Source of the DNA: Microbacterium aoyamense
GTDB lineage: Bacteria > Actinomycetota > Actinomycetes > Actinomycetales > Microbacteriaceae
Reading direction: 5' to 3'
Length of the DNA: 64,000 bases
Assembly: GCF_023155855.1 (NCBI RefSeq)
Contig: NZ_JAKNUT010000001.1
Location: 62,001 to 126,000 of the forward strand
Position numbers and translations under genes: made by a program. This document shows, piece by piece, positions 38,060 through 47,854 of the stretch (within the stretch, counting starts at the first letter, position 1; each line of letters begins with the position of its first letter). The notes under the pieces are model-generated. The model made no database searches. It saw only the letters and a list, made by a program, of their open reading frames with translations, and was not told the DNA's origin.

Positions 38060-40024
38060 TCAGTCCTCCCCGGCGACCTCCGCCGCCGGGGTGGGTGCAT
38101 CGGCGTCGACCAGGCCGCGGGGCTCCTCGGGCGCGGGGAGCGCGATGTGCACCGACGGTACGGCGACACCGGGCAGCGCCCACACCGCGAACGCGGGACC
38201 GTCGGCCGCGAGCAGCAGCCCGCCGTCTCCGTCCACCGCGAGCGTCGCGTCGCCGAAGAGCGGCTCGGCCGCGCCTGCGACGAGACCCGGCGCGAGCTCG
38301 ACGTCGGCATCGCCGCGGGTAGCGAGCACGAGGAGGGACTCCCCCGCCGACTCGCGCACGAACACGACCGTCTCGTCGTCGACGTGGAGCCACCGCAGGC
38401 CGCCCGTGCCGAGCACAGGGTGGGCGCGACGCAGCGCGATCAGATCGCGGTACAACGCGATGCGGCCCTGCGCGGCATCCATCTCGTCCCACGGAATCGG
38501 GGTGCGGCTGAGCTCGCCGTCGGCACCCGTGAGGCCGAACTCGTCACCGGCGAAGACGACCGGCAGACCCGGGAGGGTCATCGACAGGCCGGCCGCGACG
38601 GGAATCGTGCCGGGTGCCGCGTTGGTCGCGAACCGCCCGGTGTCGTGGGTGTCGAGCGGCTGCATGTTGCCCAGGCGCACGCGCCACGGTATTCCGGCGG
38701 TGAACCGCGTCACGGCCTCGACGAACTGCGCGGCCGTGTAGCGCGGGATCCCCCCGATCGGCTGACCGAAGAACCACGCCTGCGTCTGCTCGACGCCGTC
38801 CGCATCGAGATAGGGCGTGCCCGTCGGCTCGCTGAGCCAGCCCCAGACGGGCCGCGTGAAGGACGGGTAGGTCATCGCCCCGTGCCATCCATCGCCCTGC
38901 AGGTCGGTCGCCGCGTCGTTCGTCGATTCGCCGAGCAGAACCGCGTCGGGATTCAGCCTCAGCATGGTCTCGCGCAGCAGCTGCCGCACCTCGGCGTTCA
39001 GATCGACCTCGCCGAGGCGCCCCGTCATGTTCGCGACGTCGATGCGCCATCCGTCGGCCGAGAACGGCGGCTTGAGCCACTTCGCGACGACGGACTCCTC
39101 GCCCTCGATGAACCGCCCGCGGAGCTCTTGCGACGACCAATCGAACTTCGGCAGGCTCGCGTACCCGAGCCACGAGACGTACTCCTCGTTCTCTGCGTCG
39201 GTGAAGTAGTAGAAGTCCTCCTCTGCGGCGCCGGGGTTGCGCAACGCCGCCTGGAACCACTCGTGCGTGTCGCCGGAGTGGTTGCTCGTGAGGTCACCGA
39301 TGACGCGGATGCCGCGGGCATGCGCGGCCTCGATGAGTCGCACGTACGCCTCGTCGCCGCCGAGCAGCGGATCGACCGTGTCGAAGCTGGCCGCGTCGTA
39401 GCGGTGGTTGGATGCCGCGGGGAACACCGGCGTCAGGTAGAGCAGGTTCACCCCGAGATCGACGAGGTGGTCGAAGCGCTCGATGATTCCGTCGAGGTCG
39501 CCGCCGTAGAACTGCTGCGAGCGCGCCGGCATGACCGGGTCGACCGGGTCGCTCCACTGCGCGGGGATCGCCCAGTCCGGCGTCGGACGCTCGTCGGCCG
39601 CAGCCGAACGCGCGAATCGATCAGGGAACACCTGGTACAGGACGGCCTCATGCAGCCACGCCGGCGGCGCGGGGTAGGCGACGAGTGCGAAGTCCTCGGC
39701 ATCCAGCGTCTCGATGCCGTGCAGACCGGTCTGGTTGAGCCACTCCACGGTCCCGTCGTCGTGCTGGAGCATCCACCGATAGCCGTGGCGCGGATTGCGG
39801 ACGGTGATCGGGGCCTCCCACCAGTCCCATCCGCCGACGGTGCCGATGCGGACGGCGTCCGTCCACTCGGGCTCGTGGTCGGGATTCGAGCGCGTCCGCA
39901 CGACTGCGAGCGGGCCGTAACCCTCGGGCACGCGCAGGCGTACGTGGACGGTGGCGCCGAGCGCCGGCTCTTGATTGGCGACGTACAGCGGCGAGCCGTC
40001 GTGGTGCGGAGTGAGGAATGTCAT
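38060..40024 (-). CDS. GH13 family alpha-glucosidase / neopullulanase-like enzyme
   Basis: Protein of 654 residues. Residues 1-125 are a beta-sandwich starch-binding-like domain; the TIM barrel carries the GH13 regions: DLTSNH near 243, DGWRIDVAN near 322 (Asp nucleophile near 327), LLGES near 360 (acid Glu) and THDTGR near 456. No signal peptide, so it acts inside the cell on imported maltodextrin. It follows MalG after 134 bases in the same direction. Confidence 0.9.
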   Translation of the reverse strand: MTFLTPHHDGSPLYVANQEPALGATVHVRLRVPEGYGPLAVVRTRSNPDHEPEWTDAVRIGTVGGWDWWEAPITVRNPRHGYRWMLQHDDGTVEWLNQTGLHGIETLDAEDFALVAYPAPPAWLHEAVLYQVFPDRFARSAAADERPTPDWAIPAQWSDPVDPVMPARSQQFYGGDLDGIIERFDHLVDLGVNLLYLTPVFPAASNHRYDAASFDTVDPLLGGDEAYVRLIEAAHARGIRVIGDLTSNHSGDTHEWFQAALRNPGAAEEDFYYFTDAENEEYVSWLGYASLPKFDWSSQELRGRFIEGEESVVAKWLKPPFSADGWRIDVANMTGRLGEVDLNAEVRQLLRETMLRLNPDAVLLGESTNDAATDLQGDGWHGAMTYPSFTRPVWGWLSEPTGTPYLDADGVEQTQAWFFGQPIGGIPRYTAAQFVEAVTRFTAGIPWRVRLGNMQPLDTHDTGRFATNAAPGTIPVAAGLSMTLPGLPVVFAGDEFGLTGADGELSRTPIPWDEMDAAQGRIALYRDLIALRRAHPVLGTGGLRWLHVDDETVVFVRESAGESLLVLATRGDADVELAPGLVAGAAEPLFGDATLAVDGDGGLLLAADGPAFAVWALPGVAVPSVHIALPAPEEPRGLVDADAPTPAAEVAGED

Positions 40025-40158
40025 GACACAGCCTTTCGAGTGCCGGCGACAACGCGCCGCCGGAGGGTGCGACGTGGTTGCACGGCGGGTGCCATGACAG
40101 AGCCCGTGGATTGTTGTTCGGTTGTGGATTCAGGATGCCGCAGGACGCGGCATCCCGT

Positions 40159-41160
40159 CTACTTCACGCTGCCCGAGACGAGGCCTCCGGCGATGTAGCG
40201 CTGCGAGAAGAGGAAGAACACCATGACCGGCAGAGCGGCGAGGATCGCCCCGGCCGAGAAGACGCCCCAGTTCTGCGACTGGAAGCCCGAGACGAGCTGG
40301 AAGAGACCGATCGCGACGGTCTGCGTCGCGGGATCGGTCAGGATGACGCTCGCGATGGCGAACTCGCCGATGATGCCGATGAAGGTGAGAAGGCCCACGA
40401 CGATGAGGATCGGACGCACGAGCGGAAGCATGATCGTGAAGAACACGCGTGCGTGGCCGGCGCCGTCGATCTTGGCCGCCTCGTCGATCGCCGTCGGGAC
40501 GGTGTTGAAGAAGCCGTACATGAGGAACGTGTTCACGCCCAGCGCGCCGCCCAGGTAGATCATGATGAGGCCAGCATGCGTACCTAGGCCGATGGCCGGG
40601 AACACGTCGCCGATCTGGATCATCAGCAGGAAGATCGCGGTGATCGCGAGCAGCTGCGGGAACATCTGCAGGACGAGCAGGGTGACCAGGCCGAAGCGGC
40701 GGCCCTTGAACCGCATGCGCGAGAACGCATACGCGCCGAGCGCGCACAGCAGGACCGTCGCGACGCTCGTGATGATCGCGATGAAGAGCGAGTTGACGTA
40801 CCACGTGCCGTACGGCACGGCCGGGTCGGTGAACAGACGCTCGTAGTTGCGCAGCGAGAACGCCGAGAACAGCTTGTTGGATCCGGTCAGGGTGCCGGTC
40901 GGGTTGAGCGAGGCCGAGATGATGTAGAGCAGGGGGAAGAGAGCGAAGACGATCGCGACCCACGCGATCACGTGCCGCCAGCCGGTGTCGACGAACCACT
41001 GCTTGAAGGTGCGCTTGCGCTCGGTCGGGGTGCGTCGCGTCCCCTTCTCTCCGAAGGCGGCGAACCCGGCACCTTCGCCGACGTTCATCGAGGCACCGAG
41101 CTTGCCGCTGATGGTCTCGGACTCCTCGACCGCGCGGGCGTTGAGGTTGCTGTTGCTCAT
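40159..41160 (-). CDS. malG: Maltose/maltodextrin ABC transporter permease MalG
   Basis: Protein of 333 residues with six membrane helices after an unusually long cytoplasmic N-terminus (about 65 residues). The EAA loop TAIDEAAKIDGAGHARVFFT contacts the ATPase; QMFPQLLAITAIFLLMIQIG is typical of MalG. Start overlaps the MalF stop (ATGA). The ATPase is not in the window, as in most Gram-positives that share MsiK. Confidence 0.88.
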   Translation of the reverse strand: MSNSNLNARAVEESETISGKLGASMNVGEGAGFAAFGEKGTRRTPTERKRTFKQWFVDTGWRHVIAWVAIVFALFPLLYIISASLNPTGTLTGSNKLFSAFSLRNYERLFTDPAVPYGTWYVNSLFIAIITSVATVLLCALGAYAFSRMRFKGRRFGLVTLLVLQMFPQLLAITAIFLLMIQIGDVFPAIGLGTHAGLIMIYLGGALGVNTFLMYGFFNTVPTAIDEAAKIDGAGHARVFFTIMLPLVRPILIVVGLLTFIGIIGEFAIASVILTDPATQTVAIGLFQLVSGFQSQNWGVFSAGAILAALPVMVFFLFSQRYIAGGLVSGSVK

Positions 41161-42749
41161 CAGTTCAGATCCTCCAGTGCCTTGGTCTGTCGGAAGCTCA
41201 CGATCGCGACCACGGTGACGATGATGAAGATGAGGATCGACAGAGCGGATGCGAGGCCCAGGTCGCGCCCGCCGCCGCTTCCGAACGCGACCTTGTAGAC
41301 CATCGTGATCATGATGTCGGTCGCGCCGATGTCGAGCGTCGTGTCGGTGAACCTCGGCGAGCCCTTCGTGAGCATGTAGATGACGCCGAAGTTGTTGAAG
41401 TTGTAGGCGAAGGTCGCGATGAGCAGCGGTGCGACGGCGACGAACAGCAGCGGGAGCTTGACGGAGCGGAAGATGCGCCACGCACCGGCGCCGTCCATCT
41501 TGCCCGCCTCGACGATGTCTTCGGGCAGCGACTGCAGCGCACCCGTGCAGACGAGGAACATGTATCCGTAGCCGAGCCACATGTTGACCAGGAGCACACT
41601 GATCCTCGCCAACCAGGGGTCGGCGAGCCAGGGTATGTCCGCGCCACCGAGGAGGACTTCGTTGATGAAGCCGAACTGCTGATTGAGCATGCCCGCCCAC
41701 ACGAGTCCGGTCAGATACGCCGGGAACGCGTACGGCAGGATGATCAGGATCCGGTAGTACTTCTTGCCGCGCAGAGTCGGATGATTGAGCACGATCGCGA
41801 GGAACAGGCCCAGCGCGAAGCAGAGGAACGTCGACCCGATCGCGAAGACGAACGTCCAGATCGTCACACGCAGGAGCGGGTCGCGGATCTGATCGTTGGT
41901 GAAGGCGTAGGCGAAGTTGTCCCAGCCGATCACGACGCGCCAGCCGGGCGTCAGCGTCGTGCCGTCGTCGGCACGGAAGTTGCCTTCGCCGTCGTCGACG
42001 TAGACGGCTCCGGTGTCGGTGTTGGTGAAGGTGTCGGCAGCCTCGTCGTACTCGAGGCTCGAGACGTAGACGTAGGCCTTCTGGCCGTCCGAGGTGCGCA
42101 GCGTCCCGTCGTTGATGTCGTCGGACACCTGGACGTTGAGCGCGAGGACCTCGTCCTGGAAGCGGATGATCTGGTTGAGGTTGAGCTCGTTCCATCCGCC
42201 CGGGGCGCCGTTCACGTCTTCGAGCGGCTGCTCGTTCGTGCCGAACGACAGTTCACCGCCGGGCTCCGCGACGAGCAGGCCGAACTGGTCGCCCTGCTTG
42301 AGCACCTGGACGGTGTACTCGGGCGAATCGGGCACGCGGTCCTGCGACGTGCGGATGATCTGCTCGATCGCGTCCTGCTTCGTGCTGTTGTGCGCGTCGC
42401 CGGCGTTCGTGAAGGCGATGAAGCCCGTGTAGATGATGACGAAGACCTGGAACACCGCGAGGAACGTGAGCCCCGGCGCGAGGTACTTGCCCGGAAGGAG
42501 GCCCGGACGCAGATAGATGTAGTTGACCCCGAGCACGACGAGGATGAGGATCGCGCAGGCGATCCAGTCGCCCGTGCCGATGAGGATGTAGACGGCGAAG
42601 ATCGTGACGGCATCGATGATGCCGAGCAGGACCACCTTGAAGATCAGAGCGACGAGCCCGCCCGACGTGAGTCGCTTCTTCGGGTGGAACGGATCGCCGG
42701 ATGCTGCGGAACCCGAGCGGGTCGCGGCATCCTGCTTCACATCGGTCAT
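41160..42749 (-). CDS. malF: Maltose/maltodextrin ABC transporter permease MalF
   Basis: Protein of 529 residues. Helices before residue 130 are followed by a large extracytoplasmic insertion (about 140-265), as in E. coli MalF, whose P2 loop contacts the binding protein. The EAA loop is DIVEAGKMDGAGAWRIFRSV; the C-terminal helices are intact. The ATG at 42749 follows GGAGGAG by 8 bases, better than the GTG at 42758. A hairpin separates it from malE. Confidence 0.9.
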   Translation of the reverse strand: MTDVKQDAATRSGSAASGDPFHPKKRLTSGGLVALIFKVVLLGIIDAVTIFAVYILIGTGDWIACAILILVVLGVNYIYLRPGLLPGKYLAPGLTFLAVFQVFVIIYTGFIAFTNAGDAHNSTKQDAIEQIIRTSQDRVPDSPEYTVQVLKQGDQFGLLVAEPGGELSFGTNEQPLEDVNGAPGGWNELNLNQIIRFQDEVLALNVQVSDDINDGTLRTSDGQKAYVYVSSLEYDEAADTFTNTDTGAVYVDDGEGNFRADDGTTLTPGWRVVIGWDNFAYAFTNDQIRDPLLRVTIWTFVFAIGSTFLCFALGLFLAIVLNHPTLRGKKYYRILIILPYAFPAYLTGLVWAGMLNQQFGFINEVLLGGADIPWLADPWLARISVLLVNMWLGYGYMFLVCTGALQSLPEDIVEAGKMDGAGAWRIFRSVKLPLLFVAVAPLLIATFAYNFNNFGVIYMLTKGSPRFTDTTLDIGATDIMITMVYKVAFGSGGGRDLGLASALSILIFIIVTVVAIVSFRQTKALEDLN

Positions 42750-42791
42750 CGAGGACACTCCTCCGTCGCAGGGTCTGGGTTCTTCATTAGC

Positions 42792-42827
42792 AGATGGGTG
42801 GGGCTGCGAATAGCCCCACCCATCTGT
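42792..42827 (-). terminator. malE-malF intergenic hairpin
   Basis: Perfect 15-bp stem (CAGATGGGTGGGGCT with its complement) around a 6-base loop, between malE and malF. Without a U-tract it probably stabilises malE mRNA and limits read-through, giving more binding protein than permease. Confidence 0.7.
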
Positions 42828-42841
42828 GTCAGCGGCTGGTA

Positions 42842-44092
42842 TCAGCCGTTGATCTTGGTCTGGATGTTGTCCGCCATCGTGGTCCAGATCGTGGCGGGGT
42901 CTCCGCCCTCACCCTTGATGATCTGGAGCTCGGCGTTGCCCCAGTCCGACCACACGGCACCCATCTGCGGGATCGCCGGCATTGGCATGCCGTTCTGGCC
43001 GATCTCACCGAACGCCTTGACGTCGGGGTTGTCCGCGGCAGCCGTCTCGTAGGCCGACGTGAGCGCCGGCGGGCGACCGCCGACCTCGTAGAGCGCGAGC
43101 TGCGCCTCGTCGGTCGAGAGGTAGTTGACGATGAAGTTCGTCGCCGCGAGCGCGTTGGTCGACTTGCTCGAGAGGAAGAAGCCGTTGACACCGATGAAGG
43201 GCTTCGCGTCCTGACCGCCGGCGCTGGGCAGCGGGTCGATCGCGTAGTTGATACCGGCCTCGGCGATCGCGGGAACGTTCCACGGACCCGTGAGGTAGTA
43301 CGGCGACTGACCGGCGAGGAAGAACTCGCGTGCGCGGTCTCCGTCGATGTTGGCGTTGATCGCGCCGGTGCCGGCGGCACCCTGCGTCGCGAGCCACGCG
43401 GCGAAGGCCTGGCCCGCCTCGTCGCCGATCACGAGGTTGCTCGAGTCGTACGAGCCGTCGGCGTTCTGCGCGAAGACGTACGAGCCGAACGAGCTCTGGA
43501 ACGGGAAGAGGTGGTAGGGGTCGCCCTGCTCGGGCGAGAGGCCCACGAGGAACGGGTACTCGGTGCCGGCGGCCTGGCCCGCGGCGAGGACCTCGTCGTA
43601 GGTGGCCTTCGCGTCGGGGACGAGGTCGGCGTTGCGCACGAGCGCGACGTTCTCGATCGAGTACGGCACGCCGTAGACCTTGCCGTCGTACGTCATCGCC
43701 TGGATGGCCGATTCGGCGAAGCCGCTCGCGACGTCACCGAGCTCGAGCGGCGCGACGACACCCGCGGCGACGTACGCGCCGAGCTTGTCGTGGGGGCTGA
43801 CGATGATGTCGGGGCCCTTGCCGGTCGGAACCTGCGAGATGAAGTCCTGATCGACGGTCGCGAAGTCCTTCGTGACGATCTTGACCTCGACGCCGGTCTC
43901 TTCCGTGAACGTCGCCGCGACGGGCTCGATCGCGGGCTTGCGCTCGATGTCGACCCAGATCGTGATGGGGGTCGAGTCGCCGCTGTCTCCGCCGTCGCCG
44001 CTGTCTCCGCTGCCGCTTGCGCAGCCGGAGATCACGAGTGCGCTGCCCATGAGTGCGCCGATTGCGAGCGCGCCCTTCTTGGTCACCTTCAT
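42842..44092 (-). CDS. malE: Maltose/maltodextrin-binding lipoprotein
   Basis: Protein of 416 residues. A signal sequence with lipobox LVISGC (Cys24) is followed by a Gly/Ser/Asp linker and a type I solute-binding fold: [40 protein letters not shown] and [20 protein letters not shown]. Matches MalE-like proteins. First gene of the operon; a LacI-type operator lies at 44185-44198 upstream. Confidence 0.9.
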   Translation of the reverse strand: MKVTKKGALAIGALMGSALVISGCASGSGDSGDGGDSGDSTPITIWVDIERKPAIEPVAATFTEETGVEVKIVTKDFATVDQDFISQVPTGKGPDIIVSPHDKLGAYVAAGVVAPLELGDVASGFAESAIQAMTYDGKVYGVPYSIENVALVRNADLVPDAKATYDEVLAAGQAAGTEYPFLVGLSPEQGDPYHLFPFQSSFGSYVFAQNADGSYDSSNLVIGDEAGQAFAAWLATQGAAGTGAINANIDGDRAREFFLAGQSPYYLTGPWNVPAIAEAGINYAIDPLPSAGGQDAKPFIGVNGFFLSSKSTNALAATNFIVNYLSTDEAQLALYEVGGRPPALTSAYETAAADNPDVKAFGEIGQNGMPMPAIPQMGAVWSDWGNAELQIIKGEGGDPATIWTTMADNIQTKING

Positions 44093-44184
44093 CGGTGTGC
44101 CTCTCTCAAGTGCTGTTGGGGGTGGTCCGGCCCCCCGGCGGTGCGGTGCACCGTGGAAGACCGTTCTTCCGCTCGCAAGAAACC

Positions 44185-44198
44185 TGCAAGCGCTTACA
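44185..44198. promoter_or_regulatory. LacI-type operator ahead of malE
   Basis: TGCAAGCGCTTACA, one mismatch from the LacI/CcpA-like palindrome TGCAAGCGCTTGCA. On the minus strand a TAACAAT -10-like element lies immediately upstream, so binding would block malE transcription. Confidence 0.75.
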
Positions 44199-44298
44199 TT
44201 GTTACCACGATCGCGCCCGAGCGCAAGCATTCCGTGTCCCCATCGATACGAGTTCGTGACATGACGGGGACGAACGGATGCCGCATCCATCGCCCTCG

Positions 44299-44312
44299 TG
44301 CAAGCGCTTGCA
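44299..44312. promoter_or_regulatory. Second LacI-type operator
   Basis: Perfect 14-bp palindrome TGCAAGCGCTTGCA, 114 bases from the first (about 11 helical turns) and 42 bases ahead of the yajQ-like start. Suggests DNA looping or shared control of both divergent units. Confidence 0.75.
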
Positions 44313-44340
44313 GATCTGCCATCGCGCGCGTCGTCGCGAC

Positions 44341-44346
44341 TAGACT
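44341..44346 (+). promoter_or_regulatory. Leaderless -10 element TAGACT
   Basis: TAGACT-N7-ATG directly ahead of the yajQ-family gene; no ribosome site. Confidence 0.55.
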
Positions 44347-44353
44347 GCCGCGC

Positions 44354-44842
44354 ATGGCAGATTCCTCCTTCGACATCGTCAGCAAGGTCGACCACCAAGA
44401 GGCGGAGAACGCGCTCAACCAGGCCCGCAAAGAGATCGAGCAGCGCTACGACTTCAAGGGCACGGGCGCCTCGGTCGAGTGGAGCGGCGAGTCCGTGCTC
44501 ATCAAGGCGAGCACCGAGGAACGCGCCAAGGCGGTGCTCGACGTCTTCCAGTCGAAGCTGATCAAGCGCGGCATCTCGCTCAAGAGCCTCGACTCGGGAG
44601 AGCCGTTCGCGAGCGGCAAGGAGTACCGGATCGTCTCGACGATCAAGGACGGCATCTCGTCCGAGAACGCCAAGAAGATCTCGAAGATCATCCGCGACGA
44701 AGGCCCGAAGGGCGTCAAGTCGCAGATCCAGGGCGACGAGCTGCGCGTGCAGTCGAAGAGCCGCGACGACCTGCAGGAAGTGCAGCGCCTGCTCAAGGCA
44801 TCCGACCTCGAGGTCGACCTGCAGTTCGTCAACTACCGCTAG
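44354..44842 (+). CDS. yajQ: YajQ family cyclic-di-GMP-binding / nucleotide-binding protein
   Basis: Protein of 162 residues, full family length. [52 protein letters not shown] and [16 protein letters not shown] are the conserved YajQ (DUF520) blocks. Members in other bacteria bind c-di-GMP or RNA. Transcribed from a leaderless promoter; converges on the RidA-family gene with 7 bases between stops. Confidence 0.95.
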   Translation: MADSSFDIVSKVDHQEAENALNQARKEIEQRYDFKGTGASVEWSGESVLIKASTEERAKAVLDVFQSKLIKRGISLKSLDSGEPFASGKEYRIVSTIKDGISSENAKKISKIIRDEGPKGVKSQIQGDELRVQSKSRDDLQEVQRLLKASDLEVDLQFVNYR

Positions 44843-44849
44843 GCCGAGG

Positions 44850-45245
44850 TCAGTTCGGCGAATCCTCCAGCACCGCGACAAGGTCGCAGTGGATGAGCGC
44901 TTCCCCGTCGAGATGCGCGGCCATGACCTGGCGCGCCGGCCGGGAGACGGTGTCCGGGAACATCGCCGTCCACTCGCGGTTGATCGCGTCACGGTCGCGG
45001 TAGTCGACGACCCAGAAGGTCATCTTCGCGATGTCGTCGATCGAGCCGCCCGCCGCATCCATCACCTCCCGCACGTGAGCGAAGACGTTTGCGCACTGCT
45101 CGTCGAGCGATTCGGGCATCTCCTTGGTCACGGGATCGCGACCCGTGAGCACACCGGTGAAGAGGAAGGGGCCGATCCGGCTGGCGGCGGGCACCGGGTT
45201 GGTGTGGGCAAAGCTCCCGATCTCGATGCTGACCCGCTCCGTCAT
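44850..45245 (-). CDS. RidA family protein
   Basis: Protein of 131 residues, the normal RidA length. SFAHTNPVPAASRIGPFLFT and ANVFAHVREVMDAAGGSIDD, with the FWVVDYRD strand, match the Rid/YjgF fold. The usual C-terminal Arg-x-Cys-x-Glu pattern is altered (HCDLVAVLED). Rid relatives in catabolic operons deaminate enamines or 2-aminomuconate, which suits the ring-cleavage genes here. Last gene of the leftward array; start overlaps none, 1 base after the FAH stop. Confidence 0.85.
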   Translation of the reverse strand: MTERVSIEIGSFAHTNPVPAASRIGPFLFTGVLTGRDPVTKEMPESLDEQCANVFAHVREVMDAAGGSIDDIAKMTFWVVDYRDRDAINREWTAMFPDTVSRPARQVMAAHLDGEALIHCDLVAVLEDSPN

Positions 45246-45246
45246 G

Positions 45247-46101
45247 TCACGCCTCGTCGACGACGCGGTTCTCGATTGCGCCGAGCCCGGCGATCTCCGC
45301 ACGGACGACGTCGCCGGGCACGAGCCAGTTCTGCGTCGGAGCGCCGATTCCTGCCGGTGTGCCGGTCGCGAGGATGTCGCCGGGCATGAGCGTCATCACT
45401 TGGGTCAGGTAGGCGATCTGCTCGTAGATGTCGTAGATCATGTCGTTCGTCGCGAAGTCCTGGCGGACCTCACCGTTGACGGTCAGTCGCATGTGCAGGT
45501 CGAGCGGGTCGTCGATCTCGTCGTCGGTCGTGAGCCACGGGCCGATCGGACCGTGTGTGTCGAAGGACTTGCCGAGCGTGAACGTCGGCGAGCGCTTCTG
45601 CAGCCAGTCGCGCACCGAGACGTCGTTGACCACGAGGTAGCCGGCGATGACCGAACGCGCGTCCTCCGCCGACACGTGACGGCACGTCTGCCCGATCACG
45701 ACGCCGAGTTCGATCTCGTAGTCCAGCGCCTCGCTCACGCGGGGACGCTCGATGTCGCCGAACGGCGAGTTCAGACAGGACACCTGCTTGTTGAACCACA
45801 TCTGGCTTGTGGGGATCGGGATGCCCGCGGCGCGCGCTTCCTCGGCGTGCTCCTTGTAATTCATGCCGATACCGAGGAACTTCTGCGGGTCGTCGATCGG
45901 CGCTTCCAGAGTCACGCGCGAGAGCGGGATCCTCGCACCGTCAACGGCTTCGATCGCTCCGCGCAAGGCCGGGAGCTCGGGGAGGATTGCGCGCAGCGAT
46001 GTGCCCACGCCGGGGATGTCGGATATGTCGACGAGACTGTCGCCCTCGACTCGGCCGAGTCGCGCGGGACCGCCATCCTGTCGATATCGAGCGATCTTCA
46101 C
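45247..46101 (-). CDS. Fumarylacetoacetate hydrolase family protein
   Basis: Protein of 284 residues. LGIGMNYKEHAEEARAAGIP, the metal-binding DYEIELGVVIG (Glu-x-Glu) and SPTFTLGKSFDTHGPIGPWL define the FAH C-terminal-like family, which includes HpaG-type isomerase/decarboxylases, acylpyruvases and oxaloacetate decarboxylases. In this cluster it probably processes the ring-cleavage product. The GTG at 46101 follows AAGGAG by 8 bases; it overlaps the previous stop by GTGA. Confidence 0.88.
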   Translation of the reverse strand: MKIARYRQDGGPARLGRVEGDSLVDISDIPGVGTSLRAILPELPALRGAIEAVDGARIPLSRVTLEAPIDDPQKFLGIGMNYKEHAEEARAAGIPIPTSQMWFNKQVSCLNSPFGDIERPRVSEALDYEIELGVVIGQTCRHVSAEDARSVIAGYLVVNDVSVRDWLQKRSPTFTLGKSFDTHGPIGPWLTTDDEIDDPLDLHMRLTVNGEVRQDFATNDMIYDIYEQIAYLTQVMTLMPGDILATGTPAGIGAPTQNWLVPGDVVRAEIAGLGAIENRVVDEA

Positions 46102-46580
46102 TTCTCGATCTCCTTGTCGTCCTCGGACGGAAGAGCACCCCACGCCTGAGTGCCGTCGGGTGTCATCTGGAAGCTGATGAACCGCCATTGCCCGTCTTCG
46201 CCACGACGGAGCACCTGGGTGACCATCCCGCCGACGACGCGTTCGGATCCGTCCTCCGACCCGAGGCGATTGGTGAGCCGCCCCGTCATGATCGCGACGT
46301 CGCCGATCAGTCGGATGGTCAGTTCGCCCCGTGACATGTCGAGGTACGCCTGCCGTGTGGCGACATGCTCCAGCAGCTGAGTCTTCGTGTGGGTGACGCC
46401 CGGCGCGTGGATGTGTACGAGCGACTCGTCGTACAGGCTGTCGAGGGTGTCGAGGTCCACCTCGAGAAGTGCACGCTGTCGCAGCTCTTCGACGGCGAGG
46501 ATCTCATCCCTGGTCGTCGGGTCGGGCTCGTTGATGTTGTTCATATCTGTTCCGTGTGGTGCGGTGTCTGCGGTGCTCAT
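46098..46580 (-). CDS. SnoaL-like (NTF2-fold) protein
   Basis: Protein of 160 residues. EELRQRALLEVDLDTLDSLY, DESLVHIHAPGVTHTKTQLL and VGGMVTQVLRRGEDGQWRF give the NTF2-like cone fold seen in SnoaL-type isomerases and small dioxygenase subunits. His residues in VHIHAPG are candidate catalytic groups. ATGA overlap with the monooxygenase. May isomerise, dehydrate or bind an intermediate; no direct family assignment. Confidence 0.75.
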   Translation of the reverse strand: MSTADTAPHGTDMNNINEPDPTTRDEILAVEELRQRALLEVDLDTLDSLYDESLVHIHAPGVTHTKTQLLEHVATRQAYLDMSRGELTIRLIGDVAIMTGRLTNRLGSEDGSERVVGGMVTQVLRRGEDGQWRFISFQMTPDGTQAWGALPSEDDKEIEK

Positions 46581-47854
46581 GACGTCGAGACGGGTTCTTC
46601 CCAGGTGCGGAAGCCCGTAGCCTCACCGGCTTCGTGACCCGGCCGCGGCGCACCGACCAGCGCGTGGTACTTGCTGAAGATCTCGTCCGCCTCGGCGAGG
46701 GGCAGGACGTCTTCGATGTCGTCGAAGGGCTTGCCGTCGGTCCGTTCGGCGACCATCCGCCGGATCACTTCGTAGCCCTCGCCCCGCATGTTGTCGGCGA
46801 TGCGGTTGACGATCGCGCGTCGAGCGTCGTCGTAGGCCGCGAACGCCTGCGCCGGGTCCTCCAGTTCGACGAGTTTCTCGGTGAGGACGCGCGCGTCGAG
46901 CATGGCCTGGGTGATGCCGTTGCCGCCGCGCGGGTACATGGCGTGCGCCGCGTCGCCGAGCAGCACGACGCGACCGTCGACCCACGTGTCGAGCGGGAAG
47001 TGACGGATGAGCGGGAAGAGGTACACCTCTCGCGACTCGCGGATCAGCTGCTGCACGTCCAGGAACGGCAGCTTCAGTGTGTCGAATGCGGGGATGATCT
47101 CTTCGGGATCGGCGACCTGGTTCCAGTCTTCGATGGTCTCTTCGCCGTTGGTCTCGACGACCCAGTTGATGAGGTCCTTGCCGCTGCCCTCGAAGTTCTC
47201 GGCGATCGGGTAGATGATCATCGTCGAGATGCGCGGGTCGCCGAGGTGCAGGATGGTGTGCCCGCCGCGGATGGGCTCGCGGAGGGTGGTGCCGCGCCAC
47301 ATCGTGATTCCGGAGAACTCGGGCTCTGCTTGGTTCGGGTGCATCTGTCGGCGGACCGCCGACTTGATGCCGTCTGCCGCGATGACGGCTTCGTGGCGCA
47401 CCTGCTCGGTGCGCCCGTCGCGATGCTCGATGTGGAGGGTCACACCGTCGGCGTCCTGCTCGTAGCGCTCGACGCGGGCGCCGAGCACCACCGCGTCTTC
47501 ACCGAGCCGTTCGAGCACGGTGCGGAAGAGCATCATCTGGAGGATGCCGCGGTGCACGAAGCGCTGCTCATGCAGGTACCCCATGTGGACGCCGCACTTC
47601 TCGGCGTAGATCTCCTGGCCGAAGTGGTTGTAGAAGATCGAGTCCTCGGCGTCGACCGAGATCGAGCGAAACTCCTCGAGCAGCCCGAGGTCGTCGAGTT
47701 CCTTCGTGCCGACGGTCTTGATGTCGACGCCGACGCCGAGCGGCTTGAGCTCGGGGACGGTCTCGTAGATCGTGGGGGGGATGCCCTGCTGGTGCAGGCG
47801 GAGAGCGGTGATGAGTCCGCCGGGGCCGGCTCCGACGATGGCGATGTCGGTCAT
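46577..47854 (-). CDS. FAD-dependent aromatic monooxygenase
   Basis: Protein of 425 residues. IAIVGAGPGGLITALRLHQQ binds FAD, the DG motif is AADGIKSAVRRQM, and the GD motif is VVLLGDAAHAMYPRGGNGIT: a complete class A flavin monooxygenase, like salicylate or 3-hydroxybenzoate hydroxylases. It should hydroxylate an aromatic ring using NAD(P)H, making the diol cleaved by the dioxygenase. Start overlaps the stop of the hydrolase gene. Confidence 0.9.
   Translation of the reverse strand: MTDIAIVGAGPGGLITALRLHQQGIPPTIYETVPELKPLGVGVDIKTVGTKELDDLGLLEEFRSISVDAEDSIFYNHFGQEIYAEKCGVHMGYLHEQRFVHRGILQMMLFRTVLERLGEDAVVLGARVERYEQDADGVTLHIEHRDGRTEQVRHEAVIAADGIKSAVRRQMHPNQAEPEFSGITMWRGTTLREPIRGGHTILHLGDPRISTMIIYPIAENFEGSGKDLINWVVETNGEETIEDWNQVADPEEIIPAFDTLKLPFLDVQQLIRESREVYLFPLIRHFPLDTWVDGRVVLLGDAAHAMYPRGGNGITQAMLDARVLTEKLVELEDPAQAFAAYDDARRAIVNRIADNMRGEGYEVIRRMVAERTDGKPFDDIEDVLPLAEADEIFSKYHALVGAPRPGHEAGEATGFRTWEEPVSTS

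Noticed and set aside
37994..40198. Plus-strand frame of 734 codons opposite the GH13 gene
   Set aside because: Shadow frame; the GH13 catalytic regions are on the minus strand.
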